Origin: Kalaharituber pfeilii
Lineage: Eukaryota; Ascomycota; Pezizomycetes; Pezizales; Pezizaceae
Length of the DNA stretch: 64,000 nt
Assembly (NCBI GenBank): GCA_015179045.1
Contig: WHUZ01000088.1
Coordinates: 62,001 to 126,000, forward strand
Direction of reading: 5' to 3'
The notes under the pieces are model-generated. The model was not told the origin of the DNA and ran no database searches. It saw nothing but the letters and a program-made list of their open reading frames with translations. This document shows, piece by piece, positions 43,229-54,070 of this stretch; the stretch's first letter is position 1; every line of letters starts with the position of its first letter. A program made the position numbers and the translations under genes.

Positions 43229-43279
43229 CTATCAGTACTCGCATACCGCCCAATGGGCTATGGCGAGGTTTTATTTCAG
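43199..43279 (-). mobile_element. Hairpin-tail insertion, first of a pair
   Basis: Poly(T), CTATCAGTACTCGCATACCGCC and the rest of the hairpin, then GTTTTATTTCAG. ATGGTGGAATG occurs at 43188-43198 and 43280-43290. Confidence 0.88.
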
Positions 43280-43291
43280 ATGGTGGAATGA

Positions 43292-43369
43292 ATTGTTTTT
43301 TTTTTTTTTTTTTTTTTTTTATCAGTACTCGCATGCCGCCCAATGGGCTATGGCGAGGTTTTATTTCAG
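43292..43369 (-). mobile_element. Hairpin-tail insertion, second of a pair
   Basis: Nearly identical to the preceding one, with the same GTTTTATTTCAG end. ATGGTGGAATGA precedes it and recurs at 43370-43381, making three copies of the target with two inserts between. Confidence 0.85.
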
Positions 43370-43735
43370 ATGGTGGAATGATAAGAGGGCATCTGTATAT
43401 ATATTATAGACCAGGATAGCTAGTTTTTAATGAATAAACAATTGATTTGTCAAACATGATATTATGGCATGGTAGAATGAAATCTGCGTAAGCACAAGAC
43501 GCGCGAGTAGCCGACTACTACTGGATGACTTTCACTAGCCCAGATTCCCAGATTCCTAGATCCCAGACTCCCAGATTCCTACACCAGCCACTGCCAAGGA
43601 CGTCGCAGATTTTTCAGACCCCCTTCCAGATTCCTAGATTCCCAGATTCTGGCAGACCACCCCCCCCCCCTCTGCCAGACGGTTTTCGCAGATTCTCAGA
43701 TTCTCAGACCTATCCACTAAACTCGATTCAGCAAA

Positions 43736-44956
43736 ATGCAACCTATACTCCATAATGGTCATGATGATGATGATGAAGATATCTATATCGCAGTCGGTTT
43801 AATAGCACTCTATGGCCTGCAATTACAGCGCGAACAACGAAATCGCTTCTACCTGACGCGCGTGTGTTTACCACTGCCAACATCCTCAGCTTGGAGTTCT
43901 CTATATCACAGTCGCAATGTTAAAGGGTTCATTGTTACTATGGGAATAAGTCCAGTTACATTTGATAAAATTTTATCAGCTGGATTTGAGGAGAAATGGG
44001 TGGTGAGACGACCAGAGTCAAAGCCACGTACTGCGACAAGAGTATTAGATGCAGCTGGTACTCTAGGTCTCGTTCTACACTACCTTAACTCAACAATGAT
44101 GCAGTTTTCGCTACAGCAAATTTTCAGTATCTCACCAAGTACATGTAGCCGATATCTTCTACATGGAATTCAAACGTTATTATCTACCTTGCGTTGTATG
44201 GAGGAAGGTTCTATTCATTGGGCTATAAGTAATGATACCTATGCGTATTATTCTACTTTGATACAAGATAAATACCCTCTACTCGAAAATGCATTTGGTT
44301 TTGTTGATGGTTGTCATCTTCCTATTCAAACATCAAATGATGTCGATATTCAGAATGCATATTATAATGGTTGGGTTCATAGCCATTTTACTTCAAATGT
44401 ATTCACATTCGCACCAACTGGTATTCTTCTACATGCCGTCATCAATGCACCTGGTAGTTACCATGATGCTGCTGTTGCTCGAGAGCTTTTTCAGCTACTT
44501 CAACGACATACACCTACATCTTATTATTTGATTGCGGATACAGCTTTTCCACGTGGTTCCGGCAATCGAATTCAAATACCATTAAAGTCTGACTTCAACC
44601 GGTGGCCTGCAAATCCTATCGAGAAGGCTCTACTACTGCGGAGGAATACACAATTAGTTTCTGCAAGACAAGCAGCTGAGTGGGGGATGCGTTCTTTACA
44701 AGGTTCATTTGGACGGTTGAAAATCCCACTGCCAGCTTCAGACAATTCACGAAGGCGAGCTATTCTGGAGCTATGTTGTAGAATGCATCAAATACGAGTT
44801 CGGTGTGAAGGTATCAATCAAATTCGCAATGTATATGAGCCAGCATGGAGAGAATATGGTAGAGAGATCTATGAAGACTTCGCAAATCTTATGTTCAAAG
44901 ATATTCAATGTAATGATCGAATTGCTCGTTTCTATCATCATCATGTATTTACTTAG
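43736..44956 (+). CDS. Harbinger DDE transposase
   Basis: 406 residues, ATG at 43736. The DDE_Tnp_4-type core has the first Asp in NAFGFVDGCHLPI, the conserved APGSYHDAAVARELF, then YLIADTAFPRG (second Asp region) and the Glu in AAEWGMRSLQGSFGRLKI. The N-terminal part has ITMGISPVTFDKIL and a TATRVLDAAGTLGLVLHYL helical region typical of these enzymes. It cuts and joins the element ends. The stop overlaps the end of the convergent Myb-like gene by 8 nt. No introns are needed. Confidence 0.93.
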   Translation: MQPILHNGHDDDDEDIYIAVGLIALYGLQLQREQRNRFYLTRVCLPLPTSSAWSSLYHSRNVKGFIVTMGISPVTFDKILSAGFEEKWVVRRPESKPRTATRVLDAAGTLGLVLHYLNSTMMQFSLQQIFSISPSTCSRYLLHGIQTLLSTLRCMEEGSIHWAISNDTYAYYSTLIQDKYPLLENAFGFVDGCHLPIQTSNDVDIQNAYYNGWVHSHFTSNVFTFAPTGILLHAVINAPGSYHDAAVARELFQLLQRHTPTSYYLIADTAFPRGSGNRIQIPLKSDFNRWPANPIEKALLLRRNTQLVSARQAAEWGMRSLQGSFGRLKIPLPASDNSRRRAILELCCRMHQIRVRCEGINQIRNVYEPAWREYGREIYEDFANLMFKDIQCNDRIARFYHHHVFT

Positions 44957-45935
44957 ACTCCTTATCCTCCTCAGAACTGTCAGATTGATACTTCCTCTTA
45001 CTACCGCGTTTTATAAGATTAAGCTCTAATCGTAACATATCAACCTTTGCCTCCAGCCTTGCATTCCGACGTTCAGATTCACGTAATTCCCGACTTAATT
45101 CCCGATTATTCTCTCTCTCTTGACTTAATTGAGCCTCTAACAACCTTTGATAGTTCCGTTCTGACTCTCGTTCTGCACGCTTCTCAGGATTCAAATGATC
45201 CAAAAGCAAAACCTCTAAATCTTTACCCCTGTGTGTAGACCTGACTCTAGAAGGAGGCCTTGGAATAGCTGAGGACTCTCGTGGGACAGGCGTGCTAGAG
45301 AACTCTCGTGGGACAGGCGTGCTGGAGAACTCTCGTGGAACAGGCGTGCTGGAGGACTCTCGTGGAACAGGCGTGCTGGAGAACTCTCGTGGGACAGGCG
45401 TACTGGAGGAGTCTCGTGGAAGAGACATAGAGGTAGCTTCGGAGGAAGTAGCGGAGGTAGCAGAGGTAGCGGAGGTAGCGGAGGTAGCAGAGGTAGCCTG
45501 CGTGATTGGTATTGATGAATCCAGCCCTTCCTCAAGCTCTAATAGAGAATAGTCATCTAGGCTAACCATTTCTACCTGCTCTCGTATAACTCGATCAAGG
45601 CGTTTAGCTCGTCGAACATCATCAGGACAGGTAGGATCCCCGGTTGGCTTCGTGCAGTTGATCAAAGAGCTCCATTTTTTGCGCAAGCTTGCAGTATCTC
45701 TACTACAGCGTCCATTATCATTTGCATATACCACATATTGCTCTCTAACTCTCTCCCATGCATCCTGCGATGTCGGAAGTACTGCTTCAATCGCGTCTAG
45801 TAAGGCATCTTTATCGGCTTGAGAGTAGTTCTGTGAACCTGCATCTCGGCCTTTCTTTATATCCTGTGATTGTGACATTTCTCCTGGCTGTGATGATGGA
45901 GCTGGAGCTAGGTTGCTAAGGGGTCGATTACGCAT
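44949..45935 (-). CDS. Harbinger Myb/SANT-like accessory protein
   Basis: 328 residues, start at 45935. Residues ~35-110 are a Myb-like helix set (NYSQADKDALLDAIEAVLP, AWERVREQY, RDTASLRKKWSSLINC). Next comes a low-complexity section with (ATS)n and imperfect STPVPRE(S/F) repeats coded by a ~24-30 bp minisatellite. A basic coiled-coil end follows (ERESERNYQRLLEAQLSQ and KRGSKRKYQ). In this superfamily the Myb-like partner binds element DNA and helps carry the transposase to the nucleus. Confidence 0.88.
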   Translation of the reverse strand: MRNRPLSNLAPAPSSQPGEMSQSQDIKKGRDAGSQNYSQADKDALLDAIEAVLPTSQDAWERVREQYVVYANDNGRCSRDTASLRKKWSSLINCTKPTGDPTCPDDVRRAKRLDRVIREQVEMVSLDDYSLLELEEGLDSSIPITQATSATSATSATSATSATSSEATSMSLPRDSSSTPVPREFSSTPVPRESSSTPVPREFSSTPVPREFSSTPVPRESSAIPRPPSRVRSTHRGKDLEVLLLDHLNPEKRAERESERNYQRLLEAQLSQERENNRELSRELRESERRNARLEAKVDMLRLELNLIKRGSKRKYQSDSSEEDKESK

Positions 45936-46187
45936 GTCGGAGTGTTCAGGGGGTGGACAGCGGGTAGAGAGCGAGCGCAGGTGTTGGGAGAGTAGAGGGT
46001 GTTCAGTAGCACTCGTTAGCTTTAGGAATCTGGGAATCTGGGAATTTGGGGGGTTCCTAGTGAAAACGGGGTTTTGCCCAGAATTATCCTAGACGTGCAA
46101 ATGTGGCGAAAATCTGAGTCTGGGAGTCTAGGAATCTGGGAATCTGGGCTAGTGAAAGTCATCCACTAATTCAGGTCACACTTGAGG

Positions 46188-46340
46188 TTTTTTTTTTTTT
46201 TTTTTTTTTTATATATCATTACTCGCTTGCCGCCCTGTGGGCTATGGTGAGGTCTAGTTACATGAAAGTTAGAATAAGTCAAATAAGGAGAAAGGAAAAT
46301 AAAATAAGATAACGGAAGAAGTATTGTCTGAAATCAAGCC
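46188..46340 (-). mobile_element. LINE A 3' end, boundary uncertain
   Basis: Poly(T), ATATATCATTACTCGCTTG, CCGCCCTGTGGGCTATGGTGAGG, then an A-rich stretch resembling the 3' UTR at 12866-12960. The 5' end and duplication were not found. Confidence 0.6.
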
Positions 46341-46818
46341 CATCATGAAATGAAGTAACATGAATAAATCGATATACTGCCAAATGAAGATTATGAACGA
46401 AATAGCTGTCAACGTTCTCATGTCTCGCCTTCGCTTAGCATGTCCATCAGTGTCTGTAGCGGGTCTCGGTCACCATCCGCTGTCTTGGGGGGCCTGCGGA
46501 ATGTCTCCATCCAGTCACTTTTCTGACTGGATGGAAGTAGGGATAAGAGGCGCTAGCCAGATATATATTTAAAGCATCCGCTAGCCTACTAGTACATACA
46601 ACCCATGTACGCCACAATACAAGGATGCATGGATATTTCGAAAAATTTGAACAATGCTTCCTTCGCTTCCTTCACTTCCTTCACTACCTCCCTTCTGCTA
46701 CCGGTATTGCTTCAGCTTACAACTCGTCTCATACAACCTCGCCTCATAGAACCTCGCCTCATACAACCTCACCTAAAGCCTCGCCTTACACTATCTCGGC
46801 TCCAATTATCTCTCTTCA

Positions 46819-47958
46819 ATGTCTGTATCTCTTCTCCGTGCCCGCGAAATTATTGCTGCTATGCTGGCTGCATATTTAATAAAGCCTGAGAAGGGGGAAA
46901 GATATGGGCTAAACCCCAGTGCTGCGAAAACCCGTTTGCAGGCTTATGCCTTTTCTCATGGCTTCTTGATTTTGGTGGCAAGTGGCTCAGAGCAATGTGG
47001 AAGGATCCGCTATAGATGTGTCTACTATGGTGATGCTCCTCGCAATCGCTATAGTTTAACAGCCACTGCTGTGACCCAAAAGGAATATAAAGCTAGTGAT
47101 GGTATGAGCAAGACTGACCCTGGAAAAAAGCTTCGTCAATGCCAGGCCTTGGTAAGTTAATTATAAATATATCTTTTAGTTTGGATATTAACTATTGAGG
47201 TAGCATTGACACCTTGGCTGCAAATGGGAGATATATATATCCCTACAGAAGATGGAAAAGACCAGCAAAGGTAGCATTCCAAAGGAATGATTTATAGGAG
47301 TAAAGCAACTTGAGCATACCCATGAGATGGCAGAAAATTCATTTGATTATCCGGAACATTTTACATTCAGCTAAGACCATGAGAAGCTTCTTGCAGAAGC
47401 TCATCGTCTTAAAGAAGCTGGTGTTAGTCATACACAAGCAAATAATATCCTTCTTACACCTATTGGGCATAAAACCTATTACAATAATAGTAATCCAGTT
47501 TGTGAGATGCTGATAGCATCTCACAAACTATGAATCGCATTTTTCAGTTGTTAGACAATGCAAATATGCATTGTATTCCACGCTATACAACAATTCAGCA
47601 ACAACAACTGGAACCTGAGGTCCAATGCCTAGATGCCCTTTTCTTTACATCTAATAGCCAAATTCATCGAGCAAAACGCTTTCCATCCGGTTTTATGATG
47701 GAGTTGGATACTACATTTCTTACGAATAAGGATAAGATGCCCCTTCTATCAGTTGTTGGAGTTACCAACTCTGGTGCTACGTTTCTTATTGGCTTGTGCT
47801 TTATTCGTAATGAGAATACAGCTGATATTGAGCATGCTTTAAAAGCTATGCAGCAACTGATATGGAATGACTACAAGCCACCAAGTGTTTGTATGACTGA
47901 TCAAGGACTAGCTCTACAAAGTGCAATTGCGAGTATTTATCCTGAAATGAAACATTAG
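46819..47958 (+). pseudogene. Mutator-like (MULE) transposase remnant
   Basis: Two separated open pieces. 46819-47160 resembles a FAR1/WRKY-type DNA-binding region (YAFSHGFLILVASGSEQCGR, YRCVYYGDAPRN). 47530-47958 carries the MULE transposase core: MMELDTTFLTNKDKMPLL (first Asp), SVVGVTNSGATFLIGLCFI and VCMTDQGLALQSAI (second Asp). The part between is out of frame or lost, and the catalytic Glu region and C-terminus are missing. Terminal repeats were not found. Confidence 0.75.
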
Positions 47959-48649
47959 TTATGTACTTAGCATACTAGCATGTAGCCACCTCGCGACCGC
48001 GAGGGTGAGTGTAGGTGTAGCGGTAGTGGATAAGGGACCCGTAAAGTCGGCGTCAAGTGACTGTACACTCTTTACCAGTTCCATGACCGTACAATGTCGT
48101 TTCTTTGCATTTATTCATATCAGTATATTCTCATTGTTATTTATAATATTATGCAATCCTACTCCTGCATCCAGGGAGCTCTAGTACCAAATGTAGCTTC
48201 AGAAGGTTAATTTTATATATTTTGTGGAGTATAATGCTAATAATTGTAGAACCTATGGATAGCGAAACCCTCGTTACAGCCCATAAACTCTACCTAAATT
48301 CCGGTTAATATCTACCCACAATAATATTGCTCAGATGTCCAGCATATGTCCTTTTAGGTGTACCCAGCTTCCTTATCCGCCCTCTAGACCCACGTATAAA
48401 TGCTATGCAAGTGAGAATATTAACAGGTGCAAGGTAATTAAAAAGTTACAAAAGGATATAACTAATACAGCTGGGATGATGGCAAGAGTATATAAGAAAG
48501 TGGAAGAATTGAAGGCTGAGGGTGATGATGAAGAGTAGACATAGCTATCGCTATCTATAGAGTGCTTGCGATTTAAAAAACAGTGAAGGGTGGGGAATGG
48601 AGCCTGAGTCAGTAGGTACTGTAGTAGCTGATGATTGTAACCTTTGGCA
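47959..48649. other. Downstream flank of the MULE remnant
   Basis: A 67-codon frame (48335-48538) with a Lys/Glu-rich end may be the last piece of the transposase gene, but this is not supported by a motif. Otherwise empty. Confidence 0.35.
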
Positions 48650-49641
48650 GGTGCCCCTTTATCACCCCGCCATGCTATACCAGTCTAGCGCATTCTCAAT
48701 TTGCTCCATCTCACACCATCGAGAGTAATCTGCCATACCTGTAAAATTGTAAATTGAGCGCATTTTGGCATATCTCGCACCATCAAAGCAGGTCTTGTTG
48801 TATCTGTCAAATTGAGCCATACCGCGTCACTTTGCACCATAAAAAGGGGCCAGCCTTAACTGTGAATTGAGCTCATTTTACCATGTTCCACGCTGCCCAG
48901 TGCGTCCTGCCGTACCTGTCAAATTTGGCTCATTCTGCTGTTCTCACACTGTGGAAAGAGTCCGGTGATACTTGTCAACTTGAGCTCATTTCTGCCTCAT
49001 CTCACGCCATCAAAAGAAAGCTGTCATACCTGTTAAATTGAGCTTATTCTGCCTCATTTTTGCCTGTCAAGGTCATATCGGTCAACTTGACCACATCCAT
49101 CCTCATCTTGCGCCATTGAGGGAGACTGTTATACCTATTAAATTCAGCTCATTGTTCTGCATCTCACACCATTGAGAAGCTATCATACCTATCAAAGTGT
49201 CTGTCAAATTCGACTCATTTTGCTGCATCTCGTGAGGTGAAATAGACCTACCATACCTATCACATTTGACTCGTTCTGCTGCATGTCGCACCATTGAGAA
49301 GCTGTCGTGCCTGCCAAATTGAGGAGCTGTCGTGCCTGCCAAATTGAGGAGCTGTCGTGCCTGTTAAATTGAGGAGCTATCGTGCCTGTCAAATTGAGGA
49401 GCTGTCGTGCCTGTTAAATTGAGGAGCTATTGTGCCTGTTAAATTGAGGAGCTGTCGTGCCTGCCAAATTGAGGAGCTGTCGTGCCTGTTAAAGTTCCTG
49501 TCAAATTCAGCTCATTTTCCCGCAACACGGAGGGACCCGCGGGCAATATATGTAGTTAGGTAGTTAGGATTGGTGTTCTTTTTTCTACTTTCTCTAATAA
49601 AGACCCTCGCCATAGCCCGTCGGGCGGCATGCGAGTATTGA

Positions 49642-49677
<36 letters not shown>

Positions 49678-50780
49678 GCTCATTTTGCTGCATCTCACAC
49701 CATTGAGGAGCTGTCATGCCTGTCAAAGTGTCTGTCAAATTCGGCTCATTTTGCTGCATCTCGTGAGGTGAAATAGACCTATCATACCTTATCACATTTG
49801 ACTCGTTCTGCTGCACCTTGCACCATTAAGGAGCTGTCGTGCCTATCAAATTGAGGAGCTATCGTGCCTGTCAAATTGAGGAGCTATCGTGCCTGCCAAA
49901 TTGAGGAGCTGTTGTACCTGTCAAAGTGCCTGTCAAATTCGGCTCATATTGCTGCATCTCGCGGGGTGAAATGGACCTACCATACCTGTCAATTTGACTC
50001 ATTCTGCTGCATCTCACACCATTGAGGAGCTGTCATGCCTGTCAAAGTGTCTGTCAAATTCGGCTCATTTTGCTGCATCTCGTGAGGTGAAATAGACCTA
50101 TCATACCTTATCACATTTGACTCGTTCTGCTGCACCTTGCACCATTAAGGAGCTGTCGTGCCTATCAAATTGAGGAGCTATCGTGCCTGTCAAATTGAGG
50201 AGCTATCGTGCCTGCCAAATTGAGGAGCTGTTGTACCTGTCAAAGTGCCTGTCAAATTCGGCTCATATTGCTGCATCTCGCGGGGTGAAATGGACCTACC
50301 ATACCTGTCAATTTGACTCATTCTGCTGCATCTCACACCATTGAGGAGCTATCATACCTGTAAAGTGCCTGTAAAATTCGGCTCATTTTGCTGCATCTTG
50401 CGAGGTAAAATAGACCTACCATACCTATCACATTTGGCTCGTTCTGCTGCATGTCGCACTCTTGAGGAGCTGTCGTGCCTGTCAAAGTGCCTGTCAAATT
50501 CAGCTCATTTTGCTATATCTCGCGAGATGAAATAGACCTACCATACCTGTCAAATTTGACTCGTTCAGCTGCATCTCGTGCCATCGAATACCAGTCAAAT
50601 TGTACTCTTATACTTGTTAAATTCGGCTCACTCTGTTACTATTGTGCTATGGAAAGCTGCTGCTATACCTGTCAAATTGAACTCGTTATACTTCATCTTC
50701 TGATGGTAAGAGAGATATACTATACCTATAAAATTTGGCTCATTCTTCTGTATCTTATGCCGAGAATGTTGAGGTTCACA
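48650..50780 (+). repeat. Minisatellite array, about 55 bp unit, forward orientation
   Basis: Diverged units of the type CTCATTYTGCTGCATCTC, ACACCATTGAGGAGCTG, TCATACCTGTCAAATT. Between 49317 and 49500 it has expanded as a 25 bp sub-unit (TTGAGGAGCTGTCGTGCCTG). A 319 bp block occurs twice in tandem at 49687-50005 and 50006-50324, identical by eye. It is in opposite orientation to the array at 42290-43180. Confidence 0.88.
49519..49674 (+). mobile_element. 156 bp LINE A tail insertion in the minisatellite
   Basis: 3' UTR piece, CCCTCGCCATAGCCCGTCGG, GGCGGCATGCGAGTATTGATAT, long poly(A). The perfect 12 bp duplication TCAGCTCATTTT lies at 49507-49518 and 49675-49686. Confidence 0.93.
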
Positions 50781-51424
50781 AGAATGTGAACATTTCACAT
50801 AAAGGTATTGATAGATACGGCCAATTGCAACTCCTCATTGTCATGGTGTCCATTTCCGTGAAGGTTGATTTCATACGAAATGTGATAGAAACTCTTGATA
50901 TAGGTATTGTTGGGCGTTTGGCATATTCCACATTAATATGTGCCTTATGACGAAGGTTCAGGGGTATGTTGAGGTTTAGGAGTATGTGAACATTTCACAG
51001 GTCTTTTTTTTTTCAGGGGTTAGGTAGACGCCAAGGTCTTTTTTTTTTTCAAGGGTTAGGTGGCCGCCAAGAGGGATGTAACTCAGTACGTTGAGATGGT
51101 TGGTTGTTGCCAAGGTCGTTTTTGACAGGGGTTAGGTGCCCGCCAAGAGGGATGTAACTCAGTACTATAATAGATGTATCAAAAACCAAGTCCTTGTAAA
51201 ACTTGTTCCATAATATTGTGCCATTGATTCCATGCCAGCACTGACCTTACGTAACTTAACCCAGCCTTCCATTTCCCATTTATATGGTGTGATCAAGACT
51301 TAGGTTACAGTTTCAGGTGTTCCGTTCTATTCACCACTGCTGGCGATTCACCAAACGTTGGAAGTATCCACCATTGTCGCGTTGCTACGTCGCTGACTCA
51401 TCAAGGATTCAGCACTGTGGGGGA
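50781..51424. other. Intergenic with short direct repeats
   Basis: AGGGGTTAGGTNNNCGCCAAG units recur near 51013, 51053 and 51126. No gene supported. Confidence 0.4.
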
Positions 51425-51785
51425 TTTTTTTTTTTTTTTTTTTTTTTTTTATTTCATTACTCGCATGCCGCCCTACGGGCTATGGCGGGGGTTTATTTGA
51501 ACAGAAAAGAAACTAACTAAGCTTAAGTACATAGGGCCCGCGGTTCGGCATGTGTTGCGGGGATGTGACCAGCATTCTGTCTTATCTCCTTCCTCTCTCC
51601 TTCTCGTACTGGTTCGCCTTGAGCCATCTCCCTCCAAGTCGCACCTTGTCAATGTCTTGTGGGTCTTCCAAGTACACCACGATGGAGCTTGTCTTCTTGC
51701 CCTCTCCGATGAGTATGTCTTTTTTCCGAAGCCAGCGAATCCCAACTACCTTGGTTGATTTACTCCTATGTAGTCCTGTTGGACT
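51425..51785 (-). mobile_element. LINE A ORF1-only copy
   Basis: Hairpin tail and poly(T) at the left. The minus strand then carries the same ORF1 segment as the chimera at 14717-16015: GIRWLRKKDILIGEGKKTSS, VRLGGRWLKANQYEKERGRR. It passes directly into the 3' UTR with no ORF2 between. The 5' boundary and duplication are unclear. Confidence 0.75.
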
Positions 51786-52409
51786 ACTGTAGGACACTGC
51801 ATGGCTGATGTATAGGTATGAGCAAATCATGTACAGTACATAACTAAGCAATATGACTTAGACCCGATCTACCAGGGAAACCGTGCGCAAGCATGTAACA
51901 TCGACCCCATCACCCATCATACAAATGGTATTCAGTTTTCTTTTCTCCCCTGGAAATGGAGAAATCATGAAAATGGAGAATCATGGAATTGGAATTCTCC
52001 AGATGGGTCGCTCATTTCCGATTGTCTGCAGAGAACTTTCTTATTTTTTTCCAGTCTGAAGGCTACGTAGAAATTTCGCTTTTTCTCTAGTTCCAGTTCT
52101 AGAAGAGTTCAGGTGACTTAGCTACACCGACTTTAGCTTAGACCAAAAGCCGATGCATGACCTAAAATCTGAACCGAATACAAGGTACCGGTTTCTTGTT
52201 CCCTGTGTCGATTTTTTGTCGATATCTGGAAGGGGGATTTTAATTGTCGGGAATATTTGTTCGCAAGAAAATGAATTGAAGCAAGTGTTAAAAATTTTTT
52301 AGAATACCGCCATAATATTAGTACTTCTCAAAATTTTATCTTCCAGCATATTGGATCACTTTCTGGTAGAAAGAAAAAAAAATCACATCATCAATTGACT
52401 TCAAAGTAC
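51786..52409. other. Intergenic, no supported feature
   Basis: Nothing recognisable on either strand. Confidence 0.4.
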
Positions 52410-52870
52410 AATTTTCCCTTGCTATGCATATACTGGACCTCGTTGTACCGGAAACCTTGGTTACCAGATGCTCTCAGGTTGCTACATCCCGCTCCCATAC
52501 AAAATCCTCCTACTATACCAGACGCACTAAGAATACCGGACCGGACAGGAATTGCCAGGCACTTACCCCGCTGTCTCCATACAAATAATATTTGCTATAC
52601 CGCATACACTAACACTGATACATCCAATCTTGGCTACCGGTACCCCACATTGCATTCACCTTGCAGATACTTATTAAACTTAACAATACATAATTAAATT
52701 AGGCTGTCGTTGTCGATCCACTTCCCAGTTACATTATTTTTGCTGCCCATCCCTATTCTATTCTGCCAAGCATTTTATTCTATAACGGAAGCTTGCTATA
52801 CCGGACGAAAAGGGCCGGTTTTTATATAGCAAGGAAAACTGTATATAGAGAGGTCAAGGTACATAAGGGC
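52410..52870. mobile_element. Decayed pogo/Tigger-like remnant
   Basis: CCTTGCTATGCATATACTGG, ACCTCGTTGTACCGGA and, on the other side, TTGCTATACCGGACG and TATAGCAAGG look like the TACCGGA-rich ends of pogo-type elements. No coding sequence remains. The call rests on motif style only. Confidence 0.35.
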
Positions 52871-52913
52871 GCGTTGTTACCGACCGTTTCACAAACTGTT
52901 GCAACAAAAAGTA

Positions 52914-54009
52914 CTAGCCGGAAAAAAAAGTATCCGGACAGGGGATCAATGGATATTATGCGCTTTACAGTATTTGGTATGAACTAGCATATTTTCGTAT
53001 GGTTAGCTGGGATCTCCATGAGACCAGTCCAAATTTCATGATGTTAGAGGTATCCGGACAGCTGACCTAATGAAAGCCACCGGACAGCTGACATAATAAA
53101 TTTAGGACTGTACATCAACATGATAGATAGGGCTTAAGATTCCGAAAAACTACTCTGAGTGGCGACTGGCCTAGGAGCTTTCCAAGGCTATCCCGAGGGC
53201 TCTTCCATAGGCTGCTCCGGAGGCAGAGGCTGTTCCGGATGCCGTTCTGAATGCCGTTTCGGAGGCGGTCCCGGAAGCTGCCCCGGAGGCTGTCCCGGAG
53301 GGCTATTCTCACTCCTATTATATTCCAGGTATTAATCAATGTTAATTTATATACATATGGGCATCATGCTACACGATTATTCCCACCACCAGCATTAGAA
53401 TAGCACTACAATAGTAGTGAAATAAAATAGCAGTATTCTCCCTCTGGTGGTGATACTCTCATTTGCACCTCTCACAGCTTCAAGATTTGTAGATAACTTA
53501 GCACACATGTGTGAAACTGTTAGAACCACATTGTCAATGATTTCAGCATACTTCAATTTCGATATTCTCAACTATTTTCGAGATCGCCCTCATTGAAATG
53601 GCTTGCTCATGCTATTCAGTACTGTATATGCAAATAAATTAATGCCACAATAGCTGCTCTTTCCTGGGGAATCATTTCAGGGCCTATGAGAATATTAGTA
53701 TCTTCCTTACTGAGTCTTTACCTACCTTTTTTGCTTGCCATCCTTGTAATATTATTATTATGTATAGACCTTGTTCTTGTGGTTAGGCTAGGGCACAAAG
53801 TATTGAAGACGAAGACCCAGATTCATTATGTCAGCTGTCCGGATACTTCTGACATAATAAAAATTGGACGCTATCACGAAATTTGGACTGGTCTCATGGA
53901 CATCCACAGCAAACATACTGCACGAAAATATGCTAGTTCATACCAAATACTGCATAGCGTATAATATCCATTGATCCCCTGTCCGGATACTTATTATTTT
54001 TTCGGCTAG
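52914..54009. mobile_element. TA-flanked inverted-repeat element, 1096 bp
   Basis: Ends CTAGCCGRAAAAA and inverted arms of ~190 bp. TA lies outside both ends (52912-52913 and 54010-54011). Empty versions of the same host sequence occur in the 2.2 kb duplications (near 29400 and 38369: CAAAAGGTAGAACTACC). The arms contain repeated ATCCGGACAG motifs, candidate transposase sites. No transposase is present. Confidence 0.85.
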
Positions 54010-54070
54010 TAGAACTACCAGTGACCGCGGGTTACACCGTCGGGATAAGCACCTGGCGTGCGGGGTTAAC

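Larger units (their letters stand above)
43523..46164. mobile_element. Complete PIF/Harbinger transposon
   Basis: 2642 bp with inverted ends GGATGACTTTCACTAGCC and a 3 bp duplication ACT at 43520-43522 and 46165-46167. Subterminal CCAGATTCCCAGATTCCTAGA repeats follow both ends, likely transposase sites. It holds a DDE transposase and a Myb-like protein in convergent order, the standard two-gene arrangement of this superfamily. Both frames are open, so it may be autonomous. Confidence 0.93.

Noticed and set aside
48650..50780. CRISPR array
   Set aside because: Units are contiguous and diverged without unique spacers, and the sequence is eukaryotic. It is a minisatellite.
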